Positions 8,539 through 20,342 of a DNA stretch of 64,000 nt are shown in pieces; within the stretch, counting starts at the first letter, position 1; every line of letters starts with the position of its first letter. The notes under the pieces were generated by a model, which was not told where the DNA came from, did no database searches, and saw only the letters and a program-made list of their open reading frames with translations. The stretch lies in NCBI GenBank assembly GCA_000302695.1, contig AMFN01000004.1, positions 434,001-498,000 of the forward strand. Direction: 5' to 3'. Position numbers and translations under genes: made by a program. The stretch comes from Enterobacteriaceae bacterium LSJC7 (GTDB lineage: Bacteria; Pseudomonadota; Gammaproteobacteria; Enterobacterales; Enterobacteriaceae).

Positions 8539-9390
8539 TTACGACGCCACCGCCGCACTCCCTTCATCATTGCCGCTCTGGCGATGTGAGGTCTGGGTAA
8601 ATACCGCTTTATCTTCCCAGCGCAGGCAGGTTAGCGTCCCGCCCCAGCAGCAGCCGGTATCAAGCGCATAAACGCCCTCTGGCGTACCCTGGCCTTCCAG
8701 CGAGGCCCAGTGGCCAAACACAATACTGTACGCTTGCGACACCGGGCCGGGGATGGCAAACCAGGGCTTGAGCGGCGCAGGGGCGTTTTCCGGCGTATCC
8801 TTGCAGTACATATCCAGCTGCCCGTTCGGGAAGCAGTAGCGCATGCGCGTCAGGGCATTGGTAATAAAACGCAGGCGCGCCAGTCCGGTCAGCTCTTCAC
8901 TCCAGTTGTTAGGCATATCGCCATACATGGCATCAAGGAACAGCGGATAGCTGTCGCTTGAGAGCACCGCTTCGACATCGCGAGCGCAGTTAATGGCCGT
9001 TGGGAGATCCCATTGCGGGGTTATCCCTGCGTGGGCCATCACTAGTTTCTTCTCTTCATCGACCTGCAACAGAGGCTGGCGGCGCAGCCAGTTGAGCAGC
9101 TCGTCGGCATCGGGCGCTTCGAGTAGCGCGCTAACGCGATCTTTGGGTTTATTACGGCTGATGCCTGCGTAAACGGCCAGCAGATGCAAATCGTGATTAC
9201 CGAGTACCAGGCGTACTGCATCACCCAGGTCGCGCACAAAACGCAGTACATCCAGCGAACCAGGACCGCGGGCGACCAGATCGCCAGTCAGCCACAGCGT
9301 GTCCTTGCCAGGCGTAAATTCAACCTGTTTTAACAGTGCGAGCAGTTCATCGTAGCAGCCGTGAACGTCGCCAATCAGGTATGTCGACAT
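8539..9390 (-). CDS. apaH: Symmetrical bis(5'-nucleosyl)-tetraphosphatase (Ap4A hydrolase)
   Basis: A 283-residue cytoplasmic enzyme that splits Ap4A into two ADP; in enterobacteria it also removes Np4 caps from RNA. It has the metallophosphoesterase motifs GDVHGCYDE (residues 7-15), GDLVARGP and GNHDLHL, and later AHAG and GHW histidines. The open frame extends 27 codons further, but the start at 9390 ([11 protein letters not shown]) matches the family N-terminus; the extension would run into apaG. It is the last gene of the lptD-surA-pdxA-rsmA-apaG-apaH operon, 7 bases after apaG. Confidence 0.97.
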   Translation of the reverse strand: MSTYLIGDVHGCYDELLALLKQVEFTPGKDTLWLTGDLVARGPGSLDVLRFVRDLGDAVRLVLGNHDLHLLAVYAGISRNKPKDRVSALLEAPDADELLNWLRRQPLLQVDEEKKLVMAHAGITPQWDLPTAINCARDVEAVLSSDSYPLFLDAMYGDMPNNWSEELTGLARLRFITNALTRMRYCFPNGQLDMYCKDTPENAPAPLKPWFAIPGPVSQAYSIVFGHWASLEGQGTPEGVYALDTGCCWGGTLTCLRWEDKAVFTQTSHRQSGNDEGSAAVAS

Positions 9391-9397
9391 GAGATTA

Positions 9398-9775
9398 TCA
9401 GTGAATGAGAATGGGAACAGCCAGTCGGAAGACCGGAATGTCGAGGTGGAACGGGCGACCCTGCTCGTCAATCATTTCATAATGACCCTGCATGGTGCCA
9501 AGGGGCGTTTCAATGACCGCGCCGCTGGTATATTGGTAGTCATCACCAGGTTCGATATGCGGCTGGACGCCGACCACGCCCTCGCCCTGCACCTCAGTTT
9601 CACGCCCGTTGCCGTTAGTGATAAGCCAGTAGCGGCCCAGTAGCTGAACCGAACAGTGCCCCAGATTGCGAATGGTGACGGTATAGGCGAAGACATAGCG
9701 TTCCTCATCGGGAGCCGACTGGGATTCGATGTAAACGCTCTGTACCTGGACACAAACACGAGGCGTATCTGACAT
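9398..9775 (-). CDS. apaG: ApaG, FN3-like protein of the apaH operon
   Basis: A 125-residue beta-rich protein of the ApaG/DUF525 family with a fibronectin III-like fold; its biochemical role in bacteria is not settled. The family block [12 protein letters not shown] and the glycine-rich [17 protein letters not shown] stretch (about residues 63-79) are intact. The length equals that of E. coli ApaG. It sits between rsmA (3-base gap) and apaH (7-base gap), so it is co-transcribed with both. Confidence 0.96.
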   Translation of the reverse strand: MSDTPRVCVQVQSVYIESQSAPDEERYVFAYTVTIRNLGHCSVQLLGRYWLITNGNGRETEVQGEGVVGVQPHIEPGDDYQYTSGAVIETPLGTMQGHYEMIDEQGRPFHLDIPVFRLAVPILIH

Positions 9776-9778
9776 GGA

Positions 9779-10600
9779 TCAGCTCTCCTTCGGTAGCGGA
9801 TTCTCTGCCAGATGGTTTGCCATCAGGCAGTACTGCGCCACGGATACGTTTTCAGCACGCAGCGCGGGATCAACACCCAACTCTGTCAGCACTTGTGGGC
9901 TGAACAGATTCCCCAGACTGTTGCGAATCGTCTTGCGACGCTGGTTAAAGGCTTCGGTCGTGAGCCTGCTCAGTATGCGCAGCTCTTTTACCTGATGCGG
10001 CAATTCAGTATGCGGAACCAGGCGCACAACGGCAGAATCAACCTTAGGCGGTGGCGTAAAGGAGCCAGGCGGTACTTCCAGCACCGGGATCACCTGGCAG
10101 TAGTACTGCGCCATCACGCTCAGGCGGCCATAGGCTTTGCTGTTTGGCCCAGCCACCAGGCGATTGACCACCTCTTTTTGCAGCATAAAGTGCATGTCCT
10201 TTATGGCATCAGTATAGCTAAACAGGTGGAACATCAGCGGCGTGGAAATATTGTACGGCAGGTTACCGAATACGCGCAGCGGCTGGCCTTCCTGGCGGGA
10301 AAGCTCGCCGAAGTCCATTGTCATGGCATCCTGCTGATAAATGGTCAGCTTGGGGCCAAGAAACGGATGCGTTTTCAGGCGTGCAGCCAGATCGCGGTCG
10401 AGTTCGATGACGGTGAGTTTGTCCAGGCGCTCGCCCACCGGTTCGGTGAGTGCTGCCAGGCCCGGGCCGATTTCAACCAGCGCTTCGCCTTTTTGCGGAT
10501 TAATTGCGCTGACGATGCTGTCGATAATGAACGGGTCATTGAGAAAGTTTTGCCCGAAGCGTTTGCGGGCAAGGTGGCCCTGGTGAACTCGATTATTCAT
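9779..10600 (-). CDS. rsmA: 16S rRNA (adenine1518/1519-N6) dimethyltransferase
   Basis: A 273-residue enzyme, also called KsgA, that dimethylates two adjacent adenosines in helix 45 of 16S rRNA using S-adenosylmethionine, late in 30S assembly. Visible features are GQNFL (16-20), the SAM-binding motif EIGPGLAAL (43-51) and the catalytic NLPYN motif near residue 113. Loss of this methylation gives kasugamycin resistance in E. coli. The ATG overlaps the pdxA stop by 4 bases, so translation is likely coupled. Confidence 0.98.
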   Translation of the reverse strand: MNNRVHQGHLARKRFGQNFLNDPFIIDSIVSAINPQKGEALVEIGPGLAALTEPVGERLDKLTVIELDRDLAARLKTHPFLGPKLTIYQQDAMTMDFGELSRQEGQPLRVFGNLPYNISTPLMFHLFSYTDAIKDMHFMLQKEVVNRLVAGPNSKAYGRLSVMAQYYCQVIPVLEVPPGSFTPPPKVDSAVVRLVPHTELPHQVKELRILSRLTTEAFNQRRKTIRNSLGNLFSPQVLTELGVDPALRAENVSVAQYCLMANHLAENPLPKES

Positions 10601-11586
10601 TGACTGTTAACGATCATTTTCGTGGCGAGATTAAGCGCCGTAATAAAACTGCCGACATCGGCTGTGCCCTGGCCCGCAAGCTCAAGTGCGGTACCGTGGT
10701 CAACCGATGTGCGAATGAAAGGCAGGCCAAGCGTAATATTTACCGCACGACCAAAGCCCTGGTATTTTAGCACGGGAAGTCCCTGATCGTGGTACATCGC
10801 CAGCACGGCGTCGGCACTTTCAAGATATTTCGGCTGAAATAGCGTGTCGGCAGGCAGTGGACCGGTAAGGTGCATACCGCCAGCGCGCATTTCATCAAGC
10901 ACGGGAATGATAGTGTCAATTTCTTCCGTGCCCATGTGCCCGCCTTCACCGGCGTGTGGATTGAGGCCGCTGACCAGAATGTGTGGGCGAGTGATGCCGA
11001 ATTTGGTCTGCAAATCGTGATGCAAAATAGCCAGCACCTGGCGCAACAGCGGCGGCGTAATGGCATCGGCCACCGCCCGCAGTGGCAGGTGCGTCGTGGC
11101 GAGCGCCACGCGAAGCGCCTCTGTTGCCAGCATCATCACCACTTTTTTACTGCCTGAGCGGGCTTCGAAGAATTCCGTATGGCCGGTAAATGCCACACCC
11201 GCGTCATTGATGATGCCTTTGTGTACCGGGCCGGTCACCACAGCGGCAAACTCACCGCTCAGGCAGCCGTCACAGGCGCGAGCCAGCGTCTGGACAACGT
11301 AGTTGCCGTTGCGTGGGTCAAGTTTGCCTGGTGTGACTGGTGCATGTAGCGCCACGGGCAGGACCGTCAGTGTCCCTGCGCGCTGTGGGCGGGCAGGGGC
11401 ATCTGGTTGCCAGGGGAGATATTGTATGGCGTGACCGAGCAGTGCTGCGCGCTCGGCCAGCAGCTGCTCAGAAGCACAAACGACCAGCTCAACGGGCCAG
11501 TCGTGTTGTGCAAGCGCAATAACCAGGTCGGGACCAATCCCGGCGGGTTCGCCGGGAGTGATAACCACGCGCGGAGTATTAGCCAT
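10597..11586 (-). CDS. pdxA: 4-hydroxythreonine-4-phosphate dehydrogenase
   Basis: A 329-residue enzyme of pyridoxal-phosphate synthesis. It oxidises 4-phosphohydroxy-threonine with NAD, and the product condenses with deoxyxylulose phosphate on PdxJ. The N-terminal [13 protein letters not shown] block (9-21) is the family signature, and the metal-binding His residues lie in [16 protein letters not shown] and AMYHDQGLP. The length equals that of E. coli PdxA. It overlaps surA by 8 bases at its start and rsmA by 4 at its end. Confidence 0.97.
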   Translation of the reverse strand: MANTPRVVITPGEPAGIGPDLVIALAQHDWPVELVVCASEQLLAERAALLGHAIQYLPWQPDAPARPQRAGTLTVLPVALHAPVTPGKLDPRNGNYVVQTLARACDGCLSGEFAAVVTGPVHKGIINDAGVAFTGHTEFFEARSGSKKVVMMLATEALRVALATTHLPLRAVADAITPPLLRQVLAILHHDLQTKFGITRPHILVSGLNPHAGEGGHMGTEEIDTIIPVLDEMRAGGMHLTGPLPADTLFQPKYLESADAVLAMYHDQGLPVLKYQGFGRAVNITLGLPFIRTSVDHGTALELAGQGTADVGSFITALNLATKMIVNSQ

Positions 11587-12871
11587 TGCCGTCCAGGATT
11601 TTCACGTAAGCACTGGCGCGTTGCTCCTGCATCCAGGTTTGCGCTTCTTCAGCGAACTTACGGTTGAACAGCATGCGATAGGCGCGATCTTTTTGCGCCG
11701 CATCGGTCTTATCGACCTTGCGGGTATCCATCAGCTCAATCAGGTGCCAGCCAAACGTGGAGTGCACTGGCGCGCTCAGCTGGCCTTTGCTCAGACGCAT
11801 CAGCGCATCGCGGAACGCCGGATCGTAGATATCGGGCATTGACCAACCCAGATCGCCGCCCTGGTTAGCAGAGCCTGGATCCTGTGAGAACTCTTTTGCT
11901 GCTTCGGCAAAGGTGGTTTTGCCGCTGCGGATATCAGAGGCGATCTCTTCAAGCTTCAGGCGCGCCTGCTGATCGGTCATGATCGGTGACGGCTTAAGCA
12001 GGATGTGACGTGCTTTGACTTCCGTGACTGAAATGTTCTGCGATTCGCCGCGCATGTCGTTAACTTTCAGGATATGAAAGCCAACGCCAGAGCGGATTGG
12101 GCCGATAACATCGCCTTTTTTCGCGGTGGTCAGCGCCTGGGCGAAAATGCCCGGCAGTTCCTGAATACGGCCCCAGCCCATCTGGCCGCCCTTGAGCGCA
12201 GACTGGTCGGCAGAGTAGGTGATAGCAAGCTTGCCAAAGTCTTCGCCGCTGCGTGCGCGCTCAACGATGGAGGCCGCCTGAGCGCCTGCTTCGTTAACCT
12301 GGTCTGACGTTGGGTTTTCCGGCAGCGGCAGCAGAATGTGGCTCAGGTTAAGCTCTGTGCTGGCGTCGTTCTGGTTAGAAACCTGTTTTGCCAGCTGTTC
12401 AACTTCCTGCGGCAAAATGGTGACGCGGCGGCGCACTTCGCTGTTACGCACGTCAGAAATGATCATCTCTTTGCGAATCTGGCTGCGATAAGCCGGATAG
12501 TTGATCCCTTCATAGGCCAGGCGACTGCGCATCTGATCTAAAGACATGTTGTTTTGTGCCGCGATGTCGGCGATAGCTTTATCAAGCTGTTCGTCGCTGA
12601 TGTTAATACCACCCTTCTGGCCCATCTGCAGAATGACCTGATCGACGATCAGGCGCTCCAGAATCTGATGGCGCAGCGTGTTGTCGTCTGGAAGCTGCTG
12701 GCCGGACTGCATGGCATTAAGCTTTACAGACTGCATCAGGCCGTTAACGTCGCTTTCCAGCACAACGCCGTTATTAACAACAGCGGCGACTTTATCGACA
12801 ACTTGTGGGGCGGCGAAGGAGGTATTCGCTACCAGAGCGATACCGAGAAGCAGCGTTCTCCAGTTCTTCAT
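11579..12871 (-). CDS. surA: SurA, periplasmic outer-membrane protein chaperone
   Basis: A 430-residue periplasmic chaperone that carries unfolded beta-barrel proteins, including LptD, to the BAM complex. The start at 12871 ([12 protein letters not shown]) begins a classical signal peptide ending NTSFA before AAPQVVDKV near residue 20. The upstream in-frame extension would lie in lptD and lacks a signal peptide. The N-terminal core chaperone domain is followed by two parvulin PPIase domains, each starting near an LSHILLPLP or [10 protein letters not shown] block, and a C-terminal helix that completes the core. The gene follows lptD by 52 bases. Confidence 0.97.
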   Translation of the reverse strand: MKNWRTLLLGIALVANTSFAAPQVVDKVAAVVNNGVVLESDVNGLMQSVKLNAMQSGQQLPDDNTLRHQILERLIVDQVILQMGQKGGINISDEQLDKAIADIAAQNNMSLDQMRSRLAYEGINYPAYRSQIRKEMIISDVRNSEVRRRVTILPQEVEQLAKQVSNQNDASTELNLSHILLPLPENPTSDQVNEAGAQAASIVERARSGEDFGKLAITYSADQSALKGGQMGWGRIQELPGIFAQALTTAKKGDVIGPIRSGVGFHILKVNDMRGESQNISVTEVKARHILLKPSPIMTDQQARLKLEEIASDIRSGKTTFAEAAKEFSQDPGSANQGGDLGWSMPDIYDPAFRDALMRLSKGQLSAPVHSTFGWHLIELMDTRKVDKTDAAQKDRAYRMLFNRKFAEEAQTWMQEQRASAYVKILDGNG

Positions 12872-12923
12872 ACACTTTCCATTTCTGATTAAACCGCATT
12901 GCGGATTCATTTTTAACATCACA

Positions 12924-15296
12924 TTACAGCGAGTTCTGGTACGGCAGAATATTCGAGCGCAGCATACGCTGTGTGCCCAGGCCATAGTTGGAGCTCAGGC
13001 CGCGCAGCTCGATGTTGAAACCGATTCTTTCGTTAAACGCGCTCTTGTTGTTTTCCCAACCGTTGAGCTTGCGCTCGTAACCGACGCGGATTGCGTAACA
13101 GCAGGAGTTATACTGCACACCCACCATCTGGTCGGCCGGCTGGTTAGCGTTAGTGTCGTAGTAATACGCACCCACTAATGACCACCTGTCGACAATCGGC
13201 CAGCTTGCGGTGACACCCACCTGAGAAATCCCCTCCTTATAACGCTCAGAGGTAGAGAAAGACGGCAGCGTGGCGCGAATATATTCCGGGCTGGCGTAGC
13301 GGTAGTTCAGCTGCACCAGGCGGTCGGCGTCTTTACGGTATTCCACAACGCCGCTGGCGGTGGAAACGTTGCTCAGACGCGTATCATATTGCACACCACC
13401 GCGCAGGCCCCAGCGATCGGCAATACGCCAGTAAGTGTCACCTGCCCAGGCAATGGCCCCGGTTTTCTTGTCTTTTTCCCAGTTGATATTGTCATCACCG
13501 GTGCGGGACTCGGTGAAATAGTAGATTTGACCCACAGAAACGTTAAAACGTTCAACGGCAGCTTCATCATAAACGCGAGAGGTCACCCCGGTGGTGAGCT
13601 GGTTGGCCGAAGCGATACGGTCCAGACCGCCGTAAGCGCGGTCGCGGAACAGGCCGGTGTAGTCAGATTGCAGGAACGATGAGTCGTAGTTATTGATATT
13701 GCTCTGGTTGCGATACGGCACATACAGATACTGCGCGCGCGGCTCCAGCGTCTGGGTGTAGCCCTGCGACCAGTCCATATCACGCTCAAACACCAGCTTG
13801 CCGTCCATCTTGAACTGCGGCATCACGCGGCTCACGCTGTCCTCAAGCCTGGCGGCGGCCGCGCTGGTGGTGGCGTTATTACGCACGTAGTAGCGATAGC
13901 GGTCCAGGTTGTTCTGCTGGTAATAGGTCGCCATCATCTTCATTTCGGTGTTCAGACTGCCCCAGCCGTTGGACATCGGCAGGCTGATAGTCGGCTCAAC
14001 GTGCAGACGTGTTGCTTCAGGATAGTTGTCGTTAACGTTGGTAAAACGCACCGCCTGCGCATACAGATGGCTGTCAAACGGCCCCAGATCGTTGAGGTAG
14101 TAGTTAAGATCCAACTGCGGCTCTGCGCGGTAGGAGCTACGGTTACGCTGAACGTCAAACACCTGGAACTGTTTGGTGGACACGGTCGCATCAAAGTTCT
14201 GGTTGGCGTAGCCGACGCTGAATTTCTGCGTGGCGTAGCCGTCAGTACTGTCGCCGTAGACTGAGTCGAAGTCGTTGAAGTAATACGGGTCGCTGACTTT
14301 GGTGTAGTTGGCGTTAAAACGCCACACTTTGTCCATCACCCCGGCGTGACGCCAGAAGAACAGCCAGCGACGGTCGCGGTTCTCCGTTGGGTGGTCTTGC
14401 GTGTACTGATCGTCAGAGCCAAGGTAGTCAAACGCGATTGTGCCTGCGCCTGGCTCGGTCAGATAACGGAACTCGTTTTGCCACTGCACGCCGCCGCGCT
14501 GCTGATAGTAGTGCGGGGTGATGGTCGCATCAAAGTTAGGCGCGATGTTCCAGTAATACGGAATGGTAAATTCCAGCCCGTTATTGGAGCTGTATTTAGC
14601 ATTCGGGATAAGAAAGCCCGAGCGACGCTTATCGCCTATTGGTAGCTGAAGATACGGGCTGTAGAAAACCGGCACCGGGCCAATTTTAAAGCGCGCGTTC
14701 CAGATTTCGGCAACCTGCTCTTCGCGGTCGTGAATCACTTCACTGCCTACCACGCTCCAGGTGTTGGTACCCGGCAGGCAGGAGGTGAAGGTGCCGTTTT
14801 CCAGAATGGTGTAGCGGTTTTCGCCACGCTGCTTCATCACGTCTGCGGTACCGCGACCCTGGCGGCCAACCATCTGGTAGTCACCTTGCCAGACGTTGGT
14901 GTCTTTGGTATTCAGATTGGACCAGGCTTTCGGACCTTTCAGGATGACCTGATTGTCGTCGTAATACACATTACCCAACGCGTCGACCGTGCGTACCGGA
15001 TCGGCCTGGCCTGCCACCTGTTTTTGATGCAGCTGGACTTCGTCGGCCTGCAGGCGGCTGTTGCCCTGTTCAATATCAACGTTGCCGCTAAATACCGCGC
15101 GCTCCGGGTAATCGCCTTTGGCGTTCTCGGCGTTGATAGTCACAGGCAACTGGTTGGCATCGCCCTGCACCAGAGGACGATTGTAGCTGGGTACGCCGAG
15201 CATACATTGCGAGGCGAGGTCGGCAGCCATCCCTTGTTGGCTATAAATCGCTGAACCAATCAGAGTGGCCAGCAAGGTGGGAATACGTTTTTTCAT
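12924..15296 (-). CDS. lptD: LptD, outer-membrane LPS assembly protein
   Basis: A 790-residue outer-membrane beta-barrel that, plugged by lipoprotein LptE, places LPS in the outer leaflet. A 24-residue signal peptide ends QQGMA before ADLASQC. An N-terminal OstA/jelly-roll periplasmic domain (about 25-200) is followed by the barrel. The four cysteines that form its two essential disulfides are present: Cys31, one in TSCLPGTN near 173, and the adjacent pair in [10 protein letters not shown] near 730. Start 15296 is chosen over an upstream in-frame ATG (15320) because [11 protein letters not shown] matches the family. A loop near residues 490-510 ([13 protein letters not shown]) looks longer than in E. 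coli. Confidence 0.97.
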   Translation of the reverse strand: MKKRIPTLLATLIGSAIYSQQGMAADLASQCMLGVPSYNRPLVQGDANQLPVTINAENAKGDYPERAVFSGNVDIEQGNSRLQADEVQLHQKQVAGQADPVRTVDALGNVYYDDNQVILKGPKAWSNLNTKDTNVWQGDYQMVGRQGRGTADVMKQRGENRYTILENGTFTSCLPGTNTWSVVGSEVIHDREEQVAEIWNARFKIGPVPVFYSPYLQLPIGDKRRSGFLIPNAKYSSNNGLEFTIPYYWNIAPNFDATITPHYYQQRGGVQWQNEFRYLTEPGAGTIAFDYLGSDDQYTQDHPTENRDRRWLFFWRHAGVMDKVWRFNANYTKVSDPYYFNDFDSVYGDSTDGYATQKFSVGYANQNFDATVSTKQFQVFDVQRNRSSYRAEPQLDLNYYLNDLGPFDSHLYAQAVRFTNVNDNYPEATRLHVEPTISLPMSNGWGSLNTEMKMMATYYQQNNLDRYRYYVRNNATTSAAAARLEDSVSRVMPQFKMDGKLVFERDMDWSQGYTQTLEPRAQYLYVPYRNQSNINNYDSSFLQSDYTGLFRDRAYGGLDRIASANQLTTGVTSRVYDEAAVERFNVSVGQIYYFTESRTGDDNINWEKDKKTGAIAWAGDTYWRIADRWGLRGGVQYDTRLSNVSTASGVVEYRKDADRLVQLNYRYASPEYIRATLPSFSTSERYKEGISQVGVTASWPIVDRWSLVGAYYYDTNANQPADQMVGVQYNSCCYAIRVGYERKLNGWENNKSAFNERIGFNIELRGLSSNYGLGTQRMLRSNILPYQNSL

Positions 15297-15553
15297 ACGT
15301 TTTTTTCGTTGTTCCGTCATCAGTGGCTACGCGTCGGCAAACGACCAGAGACTAACTTACTCGGTAGCTGCACGCCAGCTTTACGCCCTAAATAATTCAG
15401 GCAGCTGGAGCAGGATTTTGTTGCTTACGCGTCCATTTTGAGGCGCAGGGCGTACATCTCGTGCCGGAATTGCGCCGGGTCGTTATGCAGCGTTCAGAAT
15501 GACGGGTATGATAATGCAAATTCTGTCAGTCAGCATGATGATTTGGGGAGTAT

Positions 15554-16369
15554 ATGCAGTATTTGGGAAAAGTGATTGGCGTGGGCATGGCGTTATTCAT
15601 GGGCGGCGGCTTCTGGGGCGTAGTCGCTGGGCTGATTATCGGCCATATGTTTGACAAGGCGCGGATGCGTCGCACCACGTGGTTTGCCGGGCAGCAGCAG
15701 CGCCAGGCGATATTTTTTGCCACCACCTTTGAGGTGATGGGCCACCTGACCAAATCAAAAGGGCGCGTGACCGAGACCGATATCCAGCTTGCGTCGCGGT
15801 TTATGGACCAGATGCAGCTGCACGGCGAGGCGCGCACCGCAGCCCAGCAGGCGTTTCGTACCGGTAAGCAAAACGGCTATCCGCTGCGTGAGAAGATGCG
15901 CCAGCTGCGCAGCGTCTGCTTTGGTCGCTTTGATTTGATTAGGATGTTTCTGGAAATTCAGGTCCGTGCTGCGCTGTCAGACGGTTCGCTGCATCCCAAC
16001 GAGCGTGATGTGCTGCTGGTGATTGGCGAAGAGCTGGGGATTTCGCCTGCGCAGTTTGAGCACTTTATTCGCATGATGCAGGGCGGTGCGTCGTTTGGCG
16101 GCGCAGGCGGGCAGGGCGGTTACAGCCAGGGCGGCGCGCAGGCACAGCGCGGCCCAACGCTTGCCGATGCCTGTGACGTGCTCGGTGTGAACCCCAATGA
16201 TGACCAGACCACTATCAAGCGTGCGTACCGTAAGCTTATGAGCGAACATCACCCGGATAAGCTGGTCGCCAAAGGCCTGCCGCCGGAAATGATTGAAATG
16301 GCGAAGCAAAAAACCCAGGAAATCCAGAAGGCGTGGGAGCTGATTAAAGAGCAGAAGGGCTTTAAGTAA
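15554..16369 (+). CDS. djlA: DjlA, membrane-anchored DnaJ-like co-chaperone
   Basis: A 271-residue co-chaperone of DnaK. A single N-terminal membrane segment (residues 5-30, glycine-rich [14 protein letters not shown]) anchors it with the rest in the cytoplasm. A TerB-like central domain (about 50-170) and a Gly/Gln linker ([13 protein letters not shown], near 178-190) lead to a C-terminal J domain with the essential HPD motif at 233-235. In E. coli it helps DnaK and modulates the RcsC capsule pathway. GGGGAG ends 5 bases before the ATG. It is divergent from lptD. Confidence 0.96.
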   Translation: MQYLGKVIGVGMALFMGGGFWGVVAGLIIGHMFDKARMRRTTWFAGQQQRQAIFFATTFEVMGHLTKSKGRVTETDIQLASRFMDQMQLHGEARTAAQQAFRTGKQNGYPLREKMRQLRSVCFGRFDLIRMFLEIQVRAALSDGSLHPNERDVLLVIGEELGISPAQFEHFIRMMQGGASFGGAGGQGGYSQGGAQAQRGPTLADACDVLGVNPNDDQTTIKRAYRKLMSEHHPDKLVAKGLPPEMIEMAKQKTQEIQKAWELIKEQKGFK

Positions 16370-16407
16370 AACGGCGACTTTTACGCGTTACGTGCGTATT
16401 TTCTGAT

Positions 16408-16430
16408 AAAGGGGCGAAAAGCCCCTTTTT
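16408..16430 (+). terminator. Terminator of djlA
   Basis: An A-rich flank, a GGGGC/GCCCC stem with a 5-base GAAAA loop, and a run of T lie about 40 bases after the djlA stop. Confidence 0.8.
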
Positions 16431-16533
16431 GGTGCCGCAAAGCCGGTAAATCACATCGCTTATCATGTGGTCCTGGCAAATGAGCTAACTTTGCGTCTGC
16501 GGCGGATCTCTTGTGTGCTGTAGGGCGTCGCCA

Positions 16534-16563
16534 TAAAAAACGGCCGCCGTAGGCGACCGTTTT
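16534..16563 (-). terminator. Terminator of rluA (minus strand)
   Basis: Read on the minus strand, a 9-bp stem ACGGTCGCC/GGCGGCCGT with one G-T pair and a TAC loop is followed by a T run. It lies about 27 bases past the rluA stop. Confidence 0.85.
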
Positions 16564-16589
16564 ATCCGAACGGGCATGAGCAGGCCAGC

Positions 16590-17246
16590 TTAAAAATCCA
16601 CCGGCGCCTTAAAGGTCATGCTGTTACCAAACTGCGGATGGGTTATTGTCAGCGTCCAGGCATGGAGCAGCAGGCGCGGTGCCATTGCCAGTACCTCAGG
16701 CGTGGCATAAAACTTATCACCTAAAATCGGATGGCCCAGCGCCTGCATATGCACGCGCAGCTGGTGCGAGCGCCCGGTAATCGGCTTGAGCAGCATGCGC
16801 GCCGTGTTATCTGGCGCGTACTCCAGCACTTCATACTCCGTTTGCGCCGGTTTGCCGGTTTCATAGCACACCTTCTGCTTTGGTCGGTTCGGCCAGTCGC
16901 AAATCAGCGGCAAATCCACCACTCCTTCAGCCTTAGCCGGATGGCCCCCGATGCGCGCCAGATACTGCTTTTTCGGCTCACGCTCGCGAAACTGGCGCTT
17001 AAGCTCGCGCTCAGCCTGTTTGGTAAGCGCGACAACCATCACGCCGCTGGTGGCCATATCGAGGCGGTGCACAGATTCAGCCTGCGGATAATCGCGCTGG
17101 ATGCGCGTCATCACGCTGTCCTTGTGCTCATCCAGCCGCCCGGGTACGGACAGCAGGCCGCTCGGCTTATTGACTACCATAATATGCTCATCCTGATACA
17201 GAATGACCAGCCACGGCTCCTGCGGCGGATTGTACGCCTCCATCAT
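16590..17246 (-). CDS. rluA: RluA, 23S rRNA/tRNA pseudouridine synthase
   Basis: A 218-residue enzyme that makes pseudouridine 746 in 23S rRNA and pseudouridine 32 in several tRNAs in E. coli. The catalytic Asp is Asp63 in the HRLDMATSG motif, and the later ITGRSHQLRVHM block is the family RNA-binding and active-site segment. Two ATG codons are adjacent at the start (17246 and 17243), so the exact first residue is uncertain. It follows rapA by 11 bases on the same strand and is probably co-transcribed. Confidence 0.97.
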   Translation of the reverse strand: MMEAYNPPQEPWLVILYQDEHIMVVNKPSGLLSVPGRLDEHKDSVMTRIQRDYPQAESVHRLDMATSGVMVVALTKQAERELKRQFREREPKKQYLARIGGHPAKAEGVVDLPLICDWPNRPKQKVCYETGKPAQTEYEVLEYAPDNTARMLLKPITGRSHQLRVHMQALGHPILGDKFYATPEVLAMAPRLLLHAWTLTITHPQFGNSMTFKAPVDF

Positions 17247-17257
17247 ACGGCCTCCGG

Positions 17258-20164
17258 TTACTGGTGCGTCACGACTATCGGGCGCAGCGCGTCCAGACGC
17301 CAGTTTGCCTGCTCCAGGGCTTCCAGCACCTGCTGGCGGTTGCTTTCTATGGCGCTCAGCTCGTCGTCGCGGATGTTCGGGTTCACCGCCTTGAGCGCTT
17401 CAAGACGCGAGTATTCGGCGCTCAATTTCTCGTCTGCTTCGTCGCGTGCGGCCTTAATCAGCGCCTGCGCTTGCTCCTGCACCTGGCTTTCTGCCTGTTG
17501 CAAAAGCAGGTGCACGTCCTGCTGAATAGCGTTAACCAGCTTGCTGCCGGTGTGGCGGTTTACCGCACTCAGCTGGCGGTTAAAGCTTTCAAACTCCACC
17601 TGGGCTGCGAGATTGACGCCGTTTTTGTCCATCAACATGCGTACCGGTGTCGGCGGCAGGAAACGGTTAAGTTGCAGGTACTTCGGCGCTTTAGCTTCTA
17701 CCACGTACACCAGTTCCAGCAGGAGCGTGCCGACCGGCAGCGCCTTGTTTTTCAAAAGCGACATCGCGCTGCTGCCGGTATCGCCAGAGAGGATCAGATC
17801 CAGCCCGTTGCGAATAAGCGGGTGCTCCCAGGTGACAAACTGCGCGTCTTCACGCGACAGCGCCACGTCGCGCTCAAAGGTGATAGTGCAGCCGTCTTCC
17901 GGCAGGCCCGGGAAATCTGGCACCAGCATATGATCCGACGGTGTGAGCACGATCATATGCTCGCCGCGGTCATCCTGGTTGATGCCGATGATGTCAAACA
18001 GGTTCATCGCGAAGTTGACCAGCGCCGTGTCGTTGTCCTGTTCGGCAATCTCATTGGCCAGCAACTGTGCTTTTTCGCCACCGTTGGAGTTAATTTCCAG
18101 CAGGCGATCGCGGCCCTGCTCAAGCTGGGTTTTCAGCGCATCGTGTTTTTTACGGCTGGTGGCTATCAGTTCGTCAAAACCGTCGGCGTTGTCCGGGTCG
18201 GCCAGGTAGTTGGTCAGCGGCTCACGCACCTCGTCATAAATGGTGCGCCCGGTTGGGCAGGTGTGTTCAAAGGCGTCGAGGCCTTCGTGATACCAGCGCA
18301 CCAGCACCGACTGGGCGGTTTTCTCAAGATACGGCACGTGGATCTGGATGTCGTGCGCCTGGCCGATGCGGTCCAGACGACCGATGCGCTGCTCCAGCAG
18401 GTCCGGGTTAAGCGGCAGGTCGAACATGATGAGATGGCTGGCAAACTGGAAGTTGCGGCCTTCAGAGCCAATTTCCGAGCACAAGAGTACCTGCGCGCCG
18501 GTGTCTTCCTCGGCAAACCAGGCCGCGGCGCGGTCGCGCTCAATAATCGACATGCCTTCGTGGAACACCGCAGCGCGGATGCCTTCACGCTCACGCAGTA
18601 CCTGCTCAAGCTGTAGCGCCGTGTCGGCGCGGGCGCAAATCACCAGCACTTTCTGCGAGCGGTGGCTGGTCAGCCAGCCCATCAGCCACTCCACGCGCGG
18701 ATCGAAGTTCCACCAGGTACCGGTGTCGCCTTCAAATTCCTGATAAATCTGCTCCGGGTAGAGCATGTCGCGCGCGCGGTCTTCGGGCGATTTACGCGCG
18801 CCCATAATGCCGGAAACCTTAATCGCGGTCTGGTACTGAGTGGGCAGCGGCAGGCGGATAGCGTGCAATTCACGCTGCGGGAAGCCCTTCACACCGTTGC
18901 GGGTGTTGCGAAACAGCACGCGGCTGGTGCCGTGGCGGTCCAGCAGCATGGAAATTAGCTCCTGGCGTGCGGCCTCGCTGCCGTCGCGTTCGCTGTTAGC
19001 GGTTTGCAGCAGCGGTTCAATGTCCTGCTCGCCAATCAGCTCGCTTAAGGTATTGAGTTCGTCGTTGCTCAGGTGGTTGCCTGCCAGCAGCAGCGCTACG
19101 GCATCTGCCACCGGGCGGTAATTTTTTTGTTCTTCAACAAACTGGGCAAAGTCGTGAAAGCGATTCGGGTCAAGCAGGCGCAGGCGCGCGAAATGGCTCT
19201 CCATCCCTAACTGCTCCGGCGTTGCCGTCAACAGCAGCACGCCCGGCGTCTGGCTGGCGATTTGTTCGATGGCCTGATATTCGCGGCTCGGTGCGTCCTC
19301 GCTCCAGACCAGGTGATGGGCTTCATCCACCACCAGCAGATCCCACTGGGCATCGCTCAGGTGCTCCAGGCGCTGCTTGCTGCGGCGCACAAAATCGAGC
19401 GAGCAAATCACCAGTTGCTCGGTATCAAACGGGTTGTCGGATTCGTGCTGCGCTTCGGCGTAGCGGTCGTCATCAAACAGGGAAAAACGCAGATTGAAGC
19501 GGCGCAACATTTCGACCAGCCACTGGTGTTGCAGGGTTTCTGGCACCACAATCAGCACGCGCTCGGCGGCGCCCGACAGCAGTTGCTGGTGAATAATCAT
19601 CCCGGCTTCAATGGTTTTACCCAGGCCCACTTCGTCGGCCAGCAGCACGCGCGGCGCGTGGCGGCGGCCTACGTCGCGGGCGATATGCAGCTGGTGGGGG
19701 ATGAGGTTCGTGCGCATACCACGCAGGCCGCTCCACGGCTGGCGGTACTGCTCGCTCTGGTACTTACGGGCGCGATAGCGCAGTGCAAAGCGGTCCATTC
19801 TGTCAAGCTGGCCGGCAAACAGCCGGTCCTGCGGTTTGCTGAACACGAGCTTACTGTCGAGCAGCACTTCACGCAGCTGCACACCGGTTTCCTGGGTATC
19901 TTCACGCGTGCCGGTGTAGGTCAGCAGGCCGTTTTGTTCCTGAACATCTTCTACCTTGAGCAGCCAGCCGTCGTGGCTGGTAATCACGTCGCCTGGGTTG
20001 AACATGACGCGTGTGACAGGAGCGTCGCTTCTGGCGTACAGGCGATTTTCACCGATGGCGGGAAAGAGTAATGTGACCGTGCGGGCGTCCATCGCCACCA
20101 CAGTACCGAGTCCGAGTTCACTTTCCGTATCGCTGATCCAGCGCTGTCCAAGAGTAAATGGCAT
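17258..20164 (-). CDS. rapA: RapA (HepA), RNA-polymerase-associated Swi2/Snf2 ATPase
   Basis: A 968-residue ATPase that binds RNA polymerase and aids its recycling, by remodelling stalled or post-termination complexes. N-terminal Tudor-like domains (about 1-110) precede the helicase core. Walker A lies in [15 protein letters not shown] near residues 172-184, DEAH in VVDEAHHL near 278-284, then [10 protein letters not shown] and the C-terminal helicase motifs [11 protein letters not shown] and [11 protein letters not shown]. The length equals that of E. coli RapA. It is downstream of polB on the same strand after a 178-bp gap, so it probably has its own promoter. Confidence 0.98.
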   Translation of the reverse strand: MPFTLGQRWISDTESELGLGTVVAMDARTVTLLFPAIGENRLYARSDAPVTRVMFNPGDVITSHDGWLLKVEDVQEQNGLLTYTGTREDTQETGVQLREVLLDSKLVFSKPQDRLFAGQLDRMDRFALRYRARKYQSEQYRQPWSGLRGMRTNLIPHQLHIARDVGRRHAPRVLLADEVGLGKTIEAGMIIHQQLLSGAAERVLIVVPETLQHQWLVEMLRRFNLRFSLFDDDRYAEAQHESDNPFDTEQLVICSLDFVRRSKQRLEHLSDAQWDLLVVDEAHHLVWSEDAPSREYQAIEQIASQTPGVLLLTATPEQLGMESHFARLRLLDPNRFHDFAQFVEEQKNYRPVADAVALLLAGNHLSNDELNTLSELIGEQDIEPLLQTANSERDGSEAARQELISMLLDRHGTSRVLFRNTRNGVKGFPQRELHAIRLPLPTQYQTAIKVSGIMGARKSPEDRARDMLYPEQIYQEFEGDTGTWWNFDPRVEWLMGWLTSHRSQKVLVICARADTALQLEQVLREREGIRAAVFHEGMSIIERDRAAAWFAEEDTGAQVLLCSEIGSEGRNFQFASHLIMFDLPLNPDLLEQRIGRLDRIGQAHDIQIHVPYLEKTAQSVLVRWYHEGLDAFEHTCPTGRTIYDEVREPLTNYLADPDNADGFDELIATSRKKHDALKTQLEQGRDRLLEINSNGGEKAQLLANEIAEQDNDTALVNFAMNLFDIIGINQDDRGEHMIVLTPSDHMLVPDFPGLPEDGCTITFERDVALSREDAQFVTWEHPLIRNGLDLILSGDTGSSAMSLLKNKALPVGTLLLELVYVVEAKAPKYLQLNRFLPPTPVRMLMDKNGVNLAAQVEFESFNRQLSAVNRHTGSKLVNAIQQDVHLLLQQAESQVQEQAQALIKAARDEADEKLSAEYSRLEALKAVNPNIRDDELSAIESNRQQVLEALEQANWRLDALRPIVVTHQ

Positions 20165-20342
20165 ATCTGTTGGGCTCTGTTTATCTGAAATTTGCAGGCA
20201 ATCATCCCGTCATCAATGCTGTTGCAGCATTGTCGTCAGGGTGGAGTTCACCCTCCGCAAGTGGGGCGGCGGGCTTATAAAATTGGGTTCAGTCAAAAGG
20301 AAAGGGCGCTATGGTACTGGATGGTAACGCATTCGTCACCTG

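Noticed and set aside
17264-18616. 450-codon plus-strand frame opposite rapA
   Set aside because: It is antisense to a fully conserved gene. Long mirror frames are common in GC-rich coding DNA; no ribosome site or family match.
19262-20071. 269-codon plus-strand frame opposite rapA
   Set aside because: Same reason as the other mirror frame: it follows the codon structure of rapA on the other strand.
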